NCBI GenBank assembly: GCA_946886275.1
Contig: CAMPIH010000042.1
Location: 1 to 14,757, forward strand
Origin: an uncultured Sphingosinicella sp.
GTDB taxonomy: Bacteria; Pseudomonadota; Alphaproteobacteria; Sphingomonadales; Sphingomonadaceae
Length of the DNA stretch: 14,757 bases
Direction: 5' to 3'
The notes below the pieces were generated by a model. The model did no database searches and was not told where the DNA came from. It saw only the letters and a program-made list of their open reading frames with translations. The position numbers were made by a program, and so were the translations under genes. Positions 7,247 through 14,050 of the stretch are shown here, piece by piece (the first letter of the stretch is position 1; every line of letters starts with the position of its first letter).

Positions 7247-8104
7247 TCACTTGCGGCTCTTGTAGATCTGCTCCTCGCTCGGAAAGGCGCGGCTCGACAC
7301 CTCGACGGCATAGGCCTGGGCGGCGGCCGCGATCTCTCCGGCCAGGTTGCCGAAGCATTTGACGAAGCGGGGCGTGCGCTCGAACAGGCCGAGCATGTCC
7401 TCGGTGACGAGGATCTGGCCGTCGCACTGAGCCGAGGCACCGATGCCGATCGTCGGGCAGGCGACCAATCGGGTCGCCTCGACCGCAATCTCCTCCATCA
7501 CGCCTTCGAGCACGAGAGCGAAGCAGCCCGCTTCCGCGACCGCCTTGGCGTCGGCGATCACCTTGTTCGCCTCGGCCTTGTCGCGGCCGCGGGCGCGATA
7601 GCCGCCGAGCGCGTTCACCGCCTGTGGGGTCAGGCCGACATGGCCGATCACCGGTATCCCCCGCTTCGTCAGGAAAGCGACGGTTTCGGCCATCGCCTCG
7701 CCCCCTTCCAGCTTGACCGCGGCGGCGCCGGTTTCCTTGAGGATACGGGCGGCGTTGAGGAAGGCCTGATCGGGGCTGGCCTCATAGGAACCGAACGGCA
7801 TGTCGACGGCGACGAGAGCGTGCCACGATCCGCGGACGACGGCGGCGCCGTGGGCGCACATCATCTCCAGAGTGACCGGGATTGTCGAAGGCAGGCCGTA
7901 AATGACCTGGCCCAGGCTGTCGCCGACCAGCAGAAGATCGCAATGGGGATCGAGCAACTGCGCGGTGCGCATCGTGTAGGCGGTGAGGGCGACGATCGGA
8001 TCGCCCCCCTTGCGCGCCATGATGGCCGGCGCGGTGAGCCGCTTCATCGGCGCCGGAGTCGGCGTCGCCCGGCTCGTTGCCGTGTCGATCGTGAAAGTGG
8101 ACAT
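7247..8104 (-). CDS. panB: 3-methyl-2-oxobutanoate hydroxymethyltransferase (ketopantoate synthase)
   Basis: A 285-residue cytosolic enzyme that transfers a hydroxymethyl group from 5,10-methylene-tetrahydrofolate to 2-oxoisovalerate, giving ketopantoate, the first committed step of pantothenate and CoA synthesis. Family marks: LTAYT (40-44), the metal-binding aspartates D62 in VGDS and D101 in DMPFGSY, E133 in [13 protein letters not shown] (154-161), the likely catalytic glutamate E200 in LEGV, and IGIGA...DGQILV (219-233). Length fits the family (about 260-290). I chose ATG 8104 because the protein then begins [10 protein letters not shown], a typical start for relatives. A TTG at 8140 would add 12 unconserved residues. 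No ribosome site precedes 8104 and a possible -10 element lies only 7 nt upstream, so the mRNA may be leaderless. panC and panD are not nearby. Confidence 0.96.
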   Translation of the reverse strand: MSTFTIDTATSRATPTPAPMKRLTAPAIMARKGGDPIVALTAYTMRTAQLLDPHCDLLLVGDSLGQVIYGLPSTIPVTLEMMCAHGAAVVRGSWHALVAVDMPFGSYEASPDQAFLNAARILKETGAAAVKLEGGEAMAETVAFLTKRGIPVIGHVGLTPQAVNALGGYRARGRDKAEANKVIADAKAVAEAGCFALVLEGVMEEIAVEATRLVACPTIGIGASAQCDGQILVTEDMLGLFERTPRFVKCFGNLAGEIAAAAQAYAVEVSSRAFPSEEQIYKSRK

Positions 8105-8111
8105 GGGCCGT

Positions 8112-8140
8112 GGTTTAGCCGGAGCGGAGCCCGCCGCCAA
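8112..8140 (-). promoter_or_regulatory. Possible panB promoter
   Basis: Minus strand TTGGCG, 17-bp spacer, TAAACC; the second element ends 7 nt before the panB ATG. Both hexamers match the consensus only partly. It would yield a leaderless or near-leaderless transcript, consistent with the missing ribosome site. Confidence 0.28.
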
Positions 8141-8173
8141 TGGCAGGTGCGTGCGGCCAGGTCGCGATGAATC

Positions 8174-8204
8174 AAAAAGCCCTCCCCCTGGCTGGGGGAG
8201 GGCT
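8174..8204 (-). terminator. Intrinsic (Rho-independent) terminator after the M15 peptidase gene
   Basis: A perfect 11-bp stem (8178-8188 pairing with 8194-8204) with a five-base loop, followed on the minus strand by a run of five T (8178-8174). It starts 17 nt beyond the stop codon at 8222. It is the only classic intrinsic terminator I see in the window and probably ends transcription of the M15 peptidase gene, and of anything read through from upstream. It also insulates panB, which begins 70 bp further on. Confidence 0.88.
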
Positions 8205-8221
8205 AGAATAGGTGGCGACTC

Positions 8222-8998
8222 TCAGGCCTGGGTGACGCAGGGGCTGGAGGCACCGCGGCCGTCGGGGCCCCATTTGCGATAGCCGTTCGAATCGACGTGG
8301 AATCGCTTGCCGCTGTAGAAGCCGAGGCCGGCGCGGTAGACGCTTCCGCTGCGGGCGTGGGCGGCGCAGATCCCGCGGATCATCCGGTCGCGGCTGACGT
8401 CCGCCGCCACCGGGGTCAAATCGAGGGCGAAGAACTGGCGGTGGGCGCTCTTCGGGGCGCCGGCGGAGCAGGCGTTGAGACGCTCGTTGCGATAGGCGGA
8501 CAGAGCCTCGACCTTGCCGATCGCCGGCTCGACCTTGTCGCGGACGAACTTCAGGGTGGTGACGATATTGTCCCATTTGTCGGCCGGAGCGACCTCGAAC
8601 GGCTCGGCGCCGCACTGCCGCCAGGACGAGGAGGTACGCACCAGCTGCCAGACCGGAACGACGCCGTCGACGCCGTCCGCCTCGAGCCGATCCTCGAAGG
8701 CGCCGAGGCGGGCGCGATTGGCAGGCGATTTGGCCAGCCAGGCACGGAAATCGTCGGCGCTCTGGCCGGGCGCGAGGCCCGAGCCATGGTCATGCTCGTG
8801 GGCGTGAAGGCCGAATTCAGGTTCGGGCGCCGGTGCTCGCGCCGGAGCGGCGGCCGAAGCCGCAGCGATCGCCGTGGCGGCCCGCGCCTGCGGCGCAGGC
8901 GCCGGCACGGCCGAAGAGGTCCCGCCGAGGCTTGCGCCCGGAGCGAGGGTGAGCGTGAGCGTCGCCGCGATCGCGGCCAAGCGAAGTTTGTCCAGCAT
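8222..8998 (-). CDS. Secreted M15-type (D-Ala-D-Ala carboxypeptidase-like) peptidase, paralogue 1
   Basis: A 258-residue exported protein. An N-terminal signal peptide (about 1-25) is followed by an Ala/Pro-rich linker (30-60), then a His-rich segment HAHEHDH (65-71) and a catalytic domain (about 82-254) resembling the M15_3 peptidases, zinc enzymes that cut peptidoglycan peptides. Likely zinc ligands are H186 and D193 in SAHRQFFALD (184-193) and H234 in FHVD (233-236). The usual Gly three residues after the first His is Phe here. Four cysteines (129, 177, 211, 254) are all conserved in the neighbouring paralogue, suggesting two disulfides. The ATG follows AGGA about 8 nt upstream. Activity is inferred from the family; the enzyme could instead be a binding protein. 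The gene ends just before a strong terminator. Confidence 0.85.
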   Translation of the reverse strand: MLDKLRLAAIAATLTLTLAPGASLGGTSSAVPAPAPQARAATAIAAASAAAPARAPAPEPEFGLHAHEHDHGSGLAPGQSADDFRAWLAKSPANRARLGAFEDRLEADGVDGVVPVWQLVRTSSSWRQCGAEPFEVAPADKWDNIVTTLKFVRDKVEPAIGKVEALSAYRNERLNACSAGAPKSAHRQFFALDLTPVAADVSRDRMIRGICAAHARSGSVYRAGLGFYSGKRFHVDSNGYRKWGPDGRGASSPCVTQA

Positions 8999-9177
8999 CC
9001 CTGTTCCTGTCCTGTGGGTAGCCCCCGAGGGCCCCGATCGCCTGCGGCTGAGCCGCGGCTGTTTCTTATCAAGCGGCGGATTTTGTCCCCGCTATGTATC
9101 TGGATTTATAAGCGAATCAGCCTGAACGGCGGATGAAGACAGGCGATTCGGGTGCCGGTCGAGCGCCGCGAAAGACT
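8999..9177 (-). other. 179-bp gap between the two M15 paralogues, with an AT-rich patch
   Basis: The gap contains an unusually AT-rich patch for this genome (about 9092-9115), including TATAAA and TACATA on the minus strand. This suggests a separate promoter for paralogue 1, but I could not match a convincing -35 element at the right distance. No hairpin with a T run follows paralogue 2. Confidence 0.4.
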
Positions 9178-9924
9178 CTAATCGGGCTGCGTGGCGGGCG
9201 GAGTTGATGGACGGTCGACAGCCGGAGCGACGGGCTGGACCAGGACCGGTTGCGGATCGGCAGGGGCGGCGATCCGCGGCGGCGGCGGGGCTTCGGGGTC
9301 GCCGCCCCGCTCGAGGACGGCGCAGGGACTTTCATTGCCGTTGGGGCCGGCCGAGCCCCAGCGCCGGAAGCCGCGCGTGTCGATGTGGAAACGGCTGAAA
9401 CTGTAGAAGCCGAGGCCGACATCGGAGGCCGCGCCGCTCGTCGAGTGCATCGGGCAGAGCCGTTCGAAAAGCTGGCGCCGGCTGAGCGGCTGGAGCGGGA
9501 CCAGGTCGAGTGCGAAGAAATCGAGATGGGCGCTTCGCTGCGATCCGCGCGCGCAGGCGTTGAGGGCGGGATTGCGATAGCCCGAGACGGCCTCGACCGG
9601 GCCGACGGCGGGACGGACCTCGTCACGGATGAATCGCAGCGTCTTGACCATATCGGGCCAGAAGCTCGCCGGCGGCACTTCGAACGGGGCGCCGCCGCAT
9701 TCGCGCCACATGCTCGCGGTGCGGATCACCTGCCAGGTCGGGAGAACGCCGGCGACTCCGGCCGCCTGCTGCCAGGCTTCGAACGACAGCACGCCGCCGC
9801 GAAAGCCGGGAGACGATTCATAGGCCAGGCGATATTCCGCCTCGCCCTGGCCCTCGGGCAGTTCCTGGGCGGCCGCGGGAATGGCGGCGAAGAGGAGGAT
9901 GAACGCAACGAGCCGGGACAGCAT
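9178..9924 (-). CDS. Secreted M15-type (D-Ala-D-Ala carboxypeptidase-like) peptidase, paralogue 2
   Basis: A 248-residue exported protein with a short signal peptide ending near PAAAQ (16-20), a catalytic domain (about 45-201) and a Pro-rich tail (about 208-248). Probable zinc ligands are H133 and D140 in SAHLDFFALD (131-140) and H180 in FHID (179-182). As in paralogue 1, Phe replaces the usual Gly in the first motif. The four cysteines (76, 124, 157, 201) line up with those of paralogue 1, as do WR-C-G-PFEV, GYRN..LNAC and GLGFYS. The copies differ in the accessory segment: a His-rich N-terminal linker in one, a Pro-rich C-terminal tail here. I chose ATG 9924 over GTG 9960 because it begins directly with the signal peptide and has GAAGGG just upstream. 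It lies 71 bp after the second TadE-like gene on the same strand. Confidence 0.85.
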   Translation of the reverse strand: MLSRLVAFILLFAAIPAAAQELPEGQGEAEYRLAYESSPGFRGGVLSFEAWQQAAGVAGVLPTWQVIRTASMWRECGGAPFEVPPASFWPDMVKTLRFIRDEVRPAVGPVEAVSGYRNPALNACARGSQRSAHLDFFALDLVPLQPLSRRQLFERLCPMHSTSGAASDVGLGFYSFSRFHIDTRGFRRWGSAGPNGNESPCAVLERGGDPEAPPPPRIAAPADPQPVLVQPVAPAVDRPSTPPATQPD

Positions 9925-9995
9925 CGCCCTTCTATAGCCGAAGCCCGGTCCGCCTTGCACCCCGTGCGGCGGGCTCCACCGCCATTTTCGAACCC

Positions 9996-10406
9996 TCAGG
10001 TCGTGGGCGTCGGATGGACGAAGGCGCGGCGGGTCTCGGTCAGGGTCATCGGCGGCAGAGTGAAGAAGATGAAATCCGGAGTCACCGTGTAGCTCATCGT
10101 GATGTCGAGATAGTCGGCACCCGCCGAGACGCCGGTCGAATAGGTCGGGCCGCTGATGTTCGCGGACTTCAGCCCGAATCGTCCGTCGGTGAGACGCTGG
10201 GTGATCTGCGCGTTGGTCGGACGCGGATAGATGGTGGCGTAACGGGCGCCTTCGCCGACGGCGTTGCTGAGCCCGTTATTGGCCATGAACAGCACGCCGA
10301 ACTGGGCGATGCCGACGATGAAGAGGATCAGGGCCGGCGCGACCAGGGCGAATTCGAGCGCGGCCGCGCCCTTCTCCTCGCGCTTCAGACGGAAGAACAG
10401 GTTCAT
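9996..10406 (-). CDS. TadE-like pilus assembly pseudopilin (last Tad gene)
   Basis: A 136-residue TadE-family protein. The short basic N terminus is followed by G13-A-A-A-L-E18, a prepilin-type cleavage site with Glu at +5, then a membrane helix (about 18-41). GARYATIY (53-60) is the characteristic TadE phrase. The rest is a small periplasmic domain rich in beta residues. In Aggregatibacter the TadE and TadF pseudopilins are processed by the prepilin peptidase TadV and are needed for Flp pilus assembly; the same is inferred here. The ATG at 10406 overlaps the upstream stop codon (TGATG), so translation is probably coupled. The open frame extends 62 codons upstream but that part lies inside the preceding gene and has no family resemblance. 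Confidence 0.9.
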   Translation of the reverse strand: MNLFFRLKREEKGAAALEFALVAPALILFIVGIAQFGVLFMANNGLSNAVGEGARYATIYPRPTNAQITQRLTDGRFGLKSANISGPTYSTGVSAGADYLDITMSYTVTPDFIFFTLPPMTLTETRRAFVHPTPTT

Positions 10407-10888
10407 CACTGGACCCTCACCGACGAGGCCGCCGCAAGCGCGACATTGCCGTTGGAATCGCCGAACGCCGCAAGCGGCCCTTCGAAGAAGATCGGCCGAT
10501 AGGTGTAGGCGATGCTGACCCCGACATAGCGCGAGATCATCTGGTTCGGCAGGCAGGTGCCGTCGAACAAGGGCTGGGGCACGTGGTCGCATTCGAGCCG
10601 GGTCGTTACGGTGACATGGCTTTCGGTGACCCCGCCGGGCCCGTCCGCGGCCGCTGCCTCGGCCCTCAGATAATTATAATCCGACTGGACCGTCCCGACC
10701 GTCACCTTCTCGAGAGCGCGGAAGGCCGCCTGCTCGAGCGCCAGCTGATTGGAATAAGCGAGCGAGATATCGGTGACGCCCATCAGGGTGACCGCGAGGA
10801 TCGGCGCGAGCAAGGCGAACTCGATGACGCTGGTGCCGTCCGAATCTCGGCGGAGGGCGCGAAGCCTGGAGAGGATTGGATTCAGCAT
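10406..10888 (-). CDS. TadE/TadF-like pilus assembly pseudopilin
   Basis: A 160-residue TadE-family protein, the middle gene of three. The basic N terminus ends at G18, and the mature part would begin TSVIE with Glu23 at +5, followed by a membrane helix (about 22-44). The remainder (about 45-160) is a periplasmic domain with two cysteines (in LECDH and GTCLP) that could form a disulfide. By position between a TadG-like and a second TadE-like gene it may play the TadF part, but sequence alone does not settle E versus F. The ATG at 10888 lies 4 nt after the TadG stop codon and its stop overlaps the next start by 1 nt, so the three genes are clearly one transcript. Confidence 0.88.
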   Translation of the reverse strand: MLNPILSRLRALRRDSDGTSVIEFALLAPILAVTLMGVTDISLAYSNQLALEQAAFRALEKVTVGTVQSDYNYLRAEAAAADGPGGVTESHVTVTTRLECDHVPQPLFDGTCLPNQMISRYVGVSIAYTYRPIFFEGPLAAFGDSNGNVALAAASSVRVQ

Positions 10889-10892
10889 CGGC

Positions 10893-12182
10893 TCAGCCCA
10901 CCAGCCTGACGAACATCGCCTGGATGGCCCTGCCGCCGCCGTTTGACGGGCAGTTGTTCTGGATGTGTCCGTTACCGCTGAAGGCGAGCCTTCGGCCGAC
11001 GAGCTGGATGCACTGGGTCTGCATTCCGGTGGTGCCGTTGAAGGTCAGCTGGCGTGCCGGGAAGTAGAAGGCGCCCTCGAACGACGTGGCGCTGTTGCCG
11101 TTGATGTGGCTGTCGCCGTAGGGCGCCCGCCGATCCTGGTACATCAGCACCCCCTTGTAGGTGCCGCTGGTCGGCGAGGTCAGGTTCATCTGGGCCGTGC
11201 CGTTGATGCTGATATTGGCGATCGACGACGGATTGCTCGCCGCATTGCTGCTGGTGAGGATGAAGGTGACGCCGGTGCCGTTGACGACGGACTGGGCGCC
11301 GAAACCGAGGTCGCCGCCGTCGATATAATAGATTCCGGGCGCGAGATTGAGCGATCCCTTGATGTCCATTCCCCGGTAGCAATAGATGCCGCTCGCATTG
11401 GGCGTGACGGTGTGGGACTCCGTCGGATTGACGCTCAGTCTCGCCGAGCAGGGATTCGGAACGACCGGCTCGGGCAGGCCGGCGAACGGATCGGGCTGCT
11501 GCAGCGAGTGTGGCAGGAGCAGGGTTCCGGGCTGATAGGCGCCGCTTGACGGGACTCCGCCGACGGCCGCGACCGGATCGGCGATGACGGTGGCGCTGCC
11601 GCCGGCGCTGACCGCGGCGTTCGACCGCGAATTGCTGATCACGCCGCAGCCGAGATTGGCCGTCGTGTTGCCGATGAAGGTGATCCCGGTGACGGCGCTG
11701 TCTTCGAGCGAGATCAGGCAATATTCGCCGGTATAGACGACGGCGCCGGTCGCTTCGACCGAAACCCCCATCGTCTCGCCGCGGAAGAAGGACATGAACG
11801 GGACCGCCCGCTGGTGCGACAGCACGACCCGGACCGCGCGCGGGTTGCCGGCATAGGTGCCGACCGTCGGCGCATTCTCGATCGTCGCGGCGCCGCTCAG
11901 CGTCATGTCGCTGTTGAGCGTGAGATCGCGATTGACCGAGGCGTTGACGTTCTGGGTCCGAGTCGAGGCGGAAGCCTCGAGGCTCTGGGCGACGGCATAG
12001 GCGCCGGCGAGGGCGGCGGAGTCGGCGGATCTCTGGAGCTGCCTCCGGGCGAGCGCGACCTGGGCCGTGTCGACGGCAATGGCCGCAGCACCGACGATCA
12101 GCGGCATGACCGCTGCGCCGATGACGAGCGCATTGCCTTTCTGGTCCCGGATCAGGCTGCGCAACCGAGCGAGTGCACGCAT
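10893..12182 (-). CDS. TadG-like pilus assembly protein with beta-rich extracytoplasmic domain
   Basis: A 429-residue membrane-anchored protein with the Tad N-terminal domain: basic segment, then G16NALVIGAAVMPLIVG and a membrane helix ending at AVD (36-38), followed by the typical ARRQLQRSADSAALAGA (45-61). Unlike the two following proteins it has no Glu at +5 after the Gly, as expected of TadG, which is not thought to be a processed pseudopilin. The long C-terminal part (about 150-429) is rich in Gly, Asn, Ser and Thr, with phrases such as GIYYIDGGDLGFGAQ, SGTYKGVLMYQDR and FEGAFYFPARQLTFNG that suggest a parallel beta structure. I see no von Willebrand A domain, which many longer TadG proteins carry. 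The ATG at 12182 follows GAGGGGA at 8 nt. The reading frame runs open for 599 codons further upstream, but that part is antisense to the reductase gene. Confidence 0.87.
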   Translation of the reverse strand: MRALARLRSLIRDQKGNALVIGAAVMPLIVGAAAIAVDTAQVALARRQLQRSADSAALAGAYAVAQSLEASASTRTQNVNASVNRDLTLNSDMTLSGAATIENAPTVGTYAGNPRAVRVVLSHQRAVPFMSFFRGETMGVSVEATGAVVYTGEYCLISLEDSAVTGITFIGNTTANLGCGVISNSRSNAAVSAGGSATVIADPVAAVGGVPSSGAYQPGTLLLPHSLQQPDPFAGLPEPVVPNPCSARLSVNPTESHTVTPNASGIYCYRGMDIKGSLNLAPGIYYIDGGDLGFGAQSVVNGTGVTFILTSSNAASNPSSIANISINGTAQMNLTSPTSGTYKGVLMYQDRRAPYGDSHINGNSATSFEGAFYFPARQLTFNGTTGMQTQCIQLVGRRLAFSGNGHIQNNCPSNGGGRAIQAMFVRLVG

Positions 12183-12202
12183 CGCATCAGTCCCCTCTGC
12201 GA

Positions 12203-12223
12203 ATGGAATATGTGCATATCCAT
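12203..12223. promoter_or_regulatory. Imperfect palindrome in the tadG leader
   Basis: ATGG-A-ATATG-TG-CATAT-CCAT: nine-base arms with one bulged A. It lies 20-41 nt upstream of the tadG start, overlapping the probable transcription start or leader. It may be an operator or a chance dyad in an AT-rich patch. Confidence 0.35.
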
Positions 12224-12252
12224 CTGCAATGCTTAGGAAACCGCTTCGGCTG

Positions 12253-12271
12253 ATGGTTAACGAGATATTAT
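12253..12271 (-). promoter_or_regulatory. Putative CtrA binding site upstream of tadG
   Basis: On the minus strand ATAA-N7-TTAACCAT. The CtrA consensus is TTAA-N7-TTAA, and the second half with its CCAT extension matches the extended half-site known from Caulobacter exactly; only the first base of the first half differs. It begins 70 nt before the tadG ATG. Taking TTAACC as a -35-like element, CCTAAG follows after 17 bp. It also lies about 60 nt before the divergent gene at 12333. Confidence 0.6.
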
Positions 12272-12332
12272 CCGGGGCAAGCCGTTGCAAAGCGGCGGTT
12301 GTCGCCGCCAATCCCGTCGCTAGATTGAAGCG

Positions 12333-12656
12333 ATGAGCAGCCCGATCAGCGTCGAAATTCCCCATCGCCTCGGCGCCGAGGAGGCCAGACGGCGAATCGC
12401 CGGCGGCGTCGGCAGCCTCCAGAACTTCATCCCGGGCGCCGCCGACGTCCGCTCGACCTGGAACGGGGACCAGCTGGCGCTTCAGATCGGAATGATGGGC
12501 CAGGAGGTGGATGCCCGGATCGACGTCCGCGATGCCCTCGTCCGGGTCGAGCTGGTGCTTCCGCCGGCTTTGGCCTTCTTCGGCAAGGCGATCGAGGCGG
12601 GAATCCGGCGGACCGGTGCCGAGCTGCTCGAGGATCGAAGCGGCGAACGCCGCTAG
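12333..12656 (+). CDS. Polyhydroxyalkanoic acid system family protein
   Basis: A 107-residue soluble protein matching the small PHA-system/granule-region family: an N-terminal VEIPHRLGAEEARRRI (7-22), a central beta-rich stretch with WNGDQLALQIGMMGQEVDARIDV (43-65 region) and LPPALAFFGKAIE (76-88). The family was named from its occurrence near PHA granule genes, and its biochemical role is not established as far as I know. No PHA synthase, depolymerase or phasin is in the window, so the name should not be taken as proof of PHA metabolism. The ATG has only a weak GAAG upstream. It is transcribed divergently from tadG across a 150-bp region and is followed after 75 bp by the reductase gene. Confidence 0.8.
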   Translation: MSSPISVEIPHRLGAEEARRRIAGGVGSLQNFIPGAADVRSTWNGDQLALQIGMMGQEVDARIDVRDALVRVELVLPPALAFFGKAIEAGIRRTGAELLEDRSGERR

Positions 12657-12675
12657 GCCAGGACCATTGCAGCCA

Positions 12676-12704
12676 TTGCCGGTGTCGAGCGCAGACCCTA
12701 GCAT
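12676..12704 (+). promoter_or_regulatory. Probable promoter of the ferredoxin-NADP reductase gene
   Basis: TTGCCG, 17-bp spacer, TAGCAT; each hexamer matches the sigma-70 consensus at four of six positions with ideal spacing. The expected start of transcription leaves a leader of about 20 nt containing the GGGGAGG ribosome site. Confidence 0.45.
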
Positions 12705-12731
12705 CGCCGGCGGATCCACGGGGGAGGCGGC

Positions 12732-14033
12732 ATGCGGCACGTTGCGGTGATCGGATCGGGGCCGGCCGGCTATTATACCGCCGAGGCCCTCCAGAAGCAG
12801 TTCGGCGAAGAGGTCCGGATCGACATCATCGACCGGATGCCTGTGCCCTACGGCCTGATCCGTTTCGGCGTCGCCCCCGACCATCAGTCGATCAAGGGGG
12901 TCTACAAGCGCTACGAGAAGGTCGCTTTGTCCGGCACTGTCCGCTTTGCAGGCAATGTCCTCGTCGGGCGCGACGTCACCATCCCGGAGCTGCTCCAGCT
13001 CTACGATTCGGTGATCCTCGCCACCGGCGCGCCGAACGACCGGCCGCTCGACATACCCGGCGCCGATCTGCCCGGCGTGATCGGCTCCGCCGCCTTCGTC
13101 GGCTGGTATAACGGACATCCCGAGTTCGCCGATCTCGATCCGCCGCTCGACAGCGAATCGGCGGCGGTGATCGGCAATGGCAATGTCGCGCTCGACGTCG
13201 CCAGGATCCTTTCGAAGACGCCGGCCGAGTTCGTCGGATCGGACATCGTCGCCCATGCCTTCGAGGCGCTCGGCAACAGCGCGATCCGGACGATCCGAGT
13301 GCTCGGCCGGCGCGGCCCGCACCAGATCGCCATGACTCCCAAGGAGCTGGGTGAGCTCGGCCATCTCGAGGCGGCGGTTCCGAAGGTCGACCTCGAGGAT
13401 TTCCCGCCCGAGCTCGACGATGCCCTGCTCGAGCCGGGTCTTCGCAAATCGGTGACCCATCTTCGCGACTTCGCCAAGCTCGAAGAGGGAAAGCCCAAGA
13501 CGATCGACTTCGATTTCTTCGCCCGGCCGGTGGCGATCGAGGGCGACGGCAAGGCCGAGCGGATGATCGTCGAGAGGACTCGGCTGGACGAGCGCAAGGC
13601 TGCGGTCGGCACCGGCGAGACCTATGTCATCCCGTGCGGCCTCGTCATCAGCTGCATCGGCTACAAGACCCCGCCAATCGAGGGCGTCCCCTATGAGGAG
13701 GATCGAGGCCGCTTCGCCAATGACGAAGGCGTGATCGGCGACGGCCTCTACTGCGTCGGCTGGGCGCGGCGCGGGCCGACCGGGACGATCGGCACCAACC
13801 GGCCCGACGGTTTCGAGGTGGCGGAGAAGATCGCCGCGCATCTGAGCGGCGGCGGCGGAAGCAAGCAAGGCCGGGACGGGCTCGACCGATTGCTCGAGGC
13901 TCGCGGAGTGGATGTCGTCACCTTCCGCGACTGGCAGAAGATCGAGGCCGCCGAGGCGGCGCGCGCCCGGGCAGGCCATCCGCGCGAGAAGTTCGTCGCG
14001 ATCGAGGAGATGCTGGCCGAGCTCAAGCGCTGA
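12732..14033 (+). CDS. Adrenodoxin-reductase-type ferredoxin-NADP(+) reductase (FAD-dependent)
   Basis: A 433-residue two-domain flavoprotein that moves electrons between NADP(H) and ferredoxin-type partners. It is of the FprA/adrenodoxin reductase type, not the plant type. FAD domain: GSGPAGYY at 8-15 with an acidic D34 ending strand two, and PVPYGLIRFGVAPDH (37-51), a signature of this family. NADP domain: VIGNGNVALDVARIL (146-160) and GRRGP (192-196), where the arginines would hold the NADP phosphate. The late FAD motif is GWARRGPTGTIGTN (343-356). Length is close to the usual 430-460. The ATG has a strong GGGGAGG site 4 nt upstream. Electron partners are not in the window; in bacteria such enzymes serve cytochrome P450 or iron-sulfur pathways. 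It may be co-transcribed with the DUF2628 gene 17 nt downstream. Confidence 0.95.
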   Translation: MRHVAVIGSGPAGYYTAEALQKQFGEEVRIDIIDRMPVPYGLIRFGVAPDHQSIKGVYKRYEKVALSGTVRFAGNVLVGRDVTIPELLQLYDSVILATGAPNDRPLDIPGADLPGVIGSAAFVGWYNGHPEFADLDPPLDSESAAVIGNGNVALDVARILSKTPAEFVGSDIVAHAFEALGNSAIRTIRVLGRRGPHQIAMTPKELGELGHLEAAVPKVDLEDFPPELDDALLEPGLRKSVTHLRDFAKLEEGKPKTIDFDFFARPVAIEGDGKAERMIVERTRLDERKAAVGTGETYVIPCGLVISCIGYKTPPIEGVPYEEDRGRFANDEGVIGDGLYCVGWARRGPTGTIGTNRPDGFEVAEKIAAHLSGGGGSKQGRDGLDRLLEARGVDVVTFRDWQKIEAAEAARARAGHPREKFVAIEEMLAELKR

Positions 14034-14039
14034 CGGCCA

Positions 14040-14047
14040 TGGAGGGG
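14040..14047 (+). promoter_or_regulatory. Ribosome binding site setting the DUF2628 start
   Basis: TGGAGGGG immediately before AAAATG selects ATG 14051 over the upstream in-frame ATG 14039. Confidence 0.7.
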
Positions 14048-14050
14048 AAA

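Noticed and set aside
9965..9985. GGCGG/CCGCC hairpin after the last Tad gene
   Set aside because: Only five pairs with no T run, so transcription may continue into the M15 gene.
12183..13979. 599-codon minus-strand extension upstream of tadG, antisense to the reductase and PHA-system genes
   Set aside because: It is antisense to well-recognised genes, shows no family resemblance, and the Tad N-terminal domain with its own ribosome site begins at 12182. Long antisense frames are common in GC-rich DNA.
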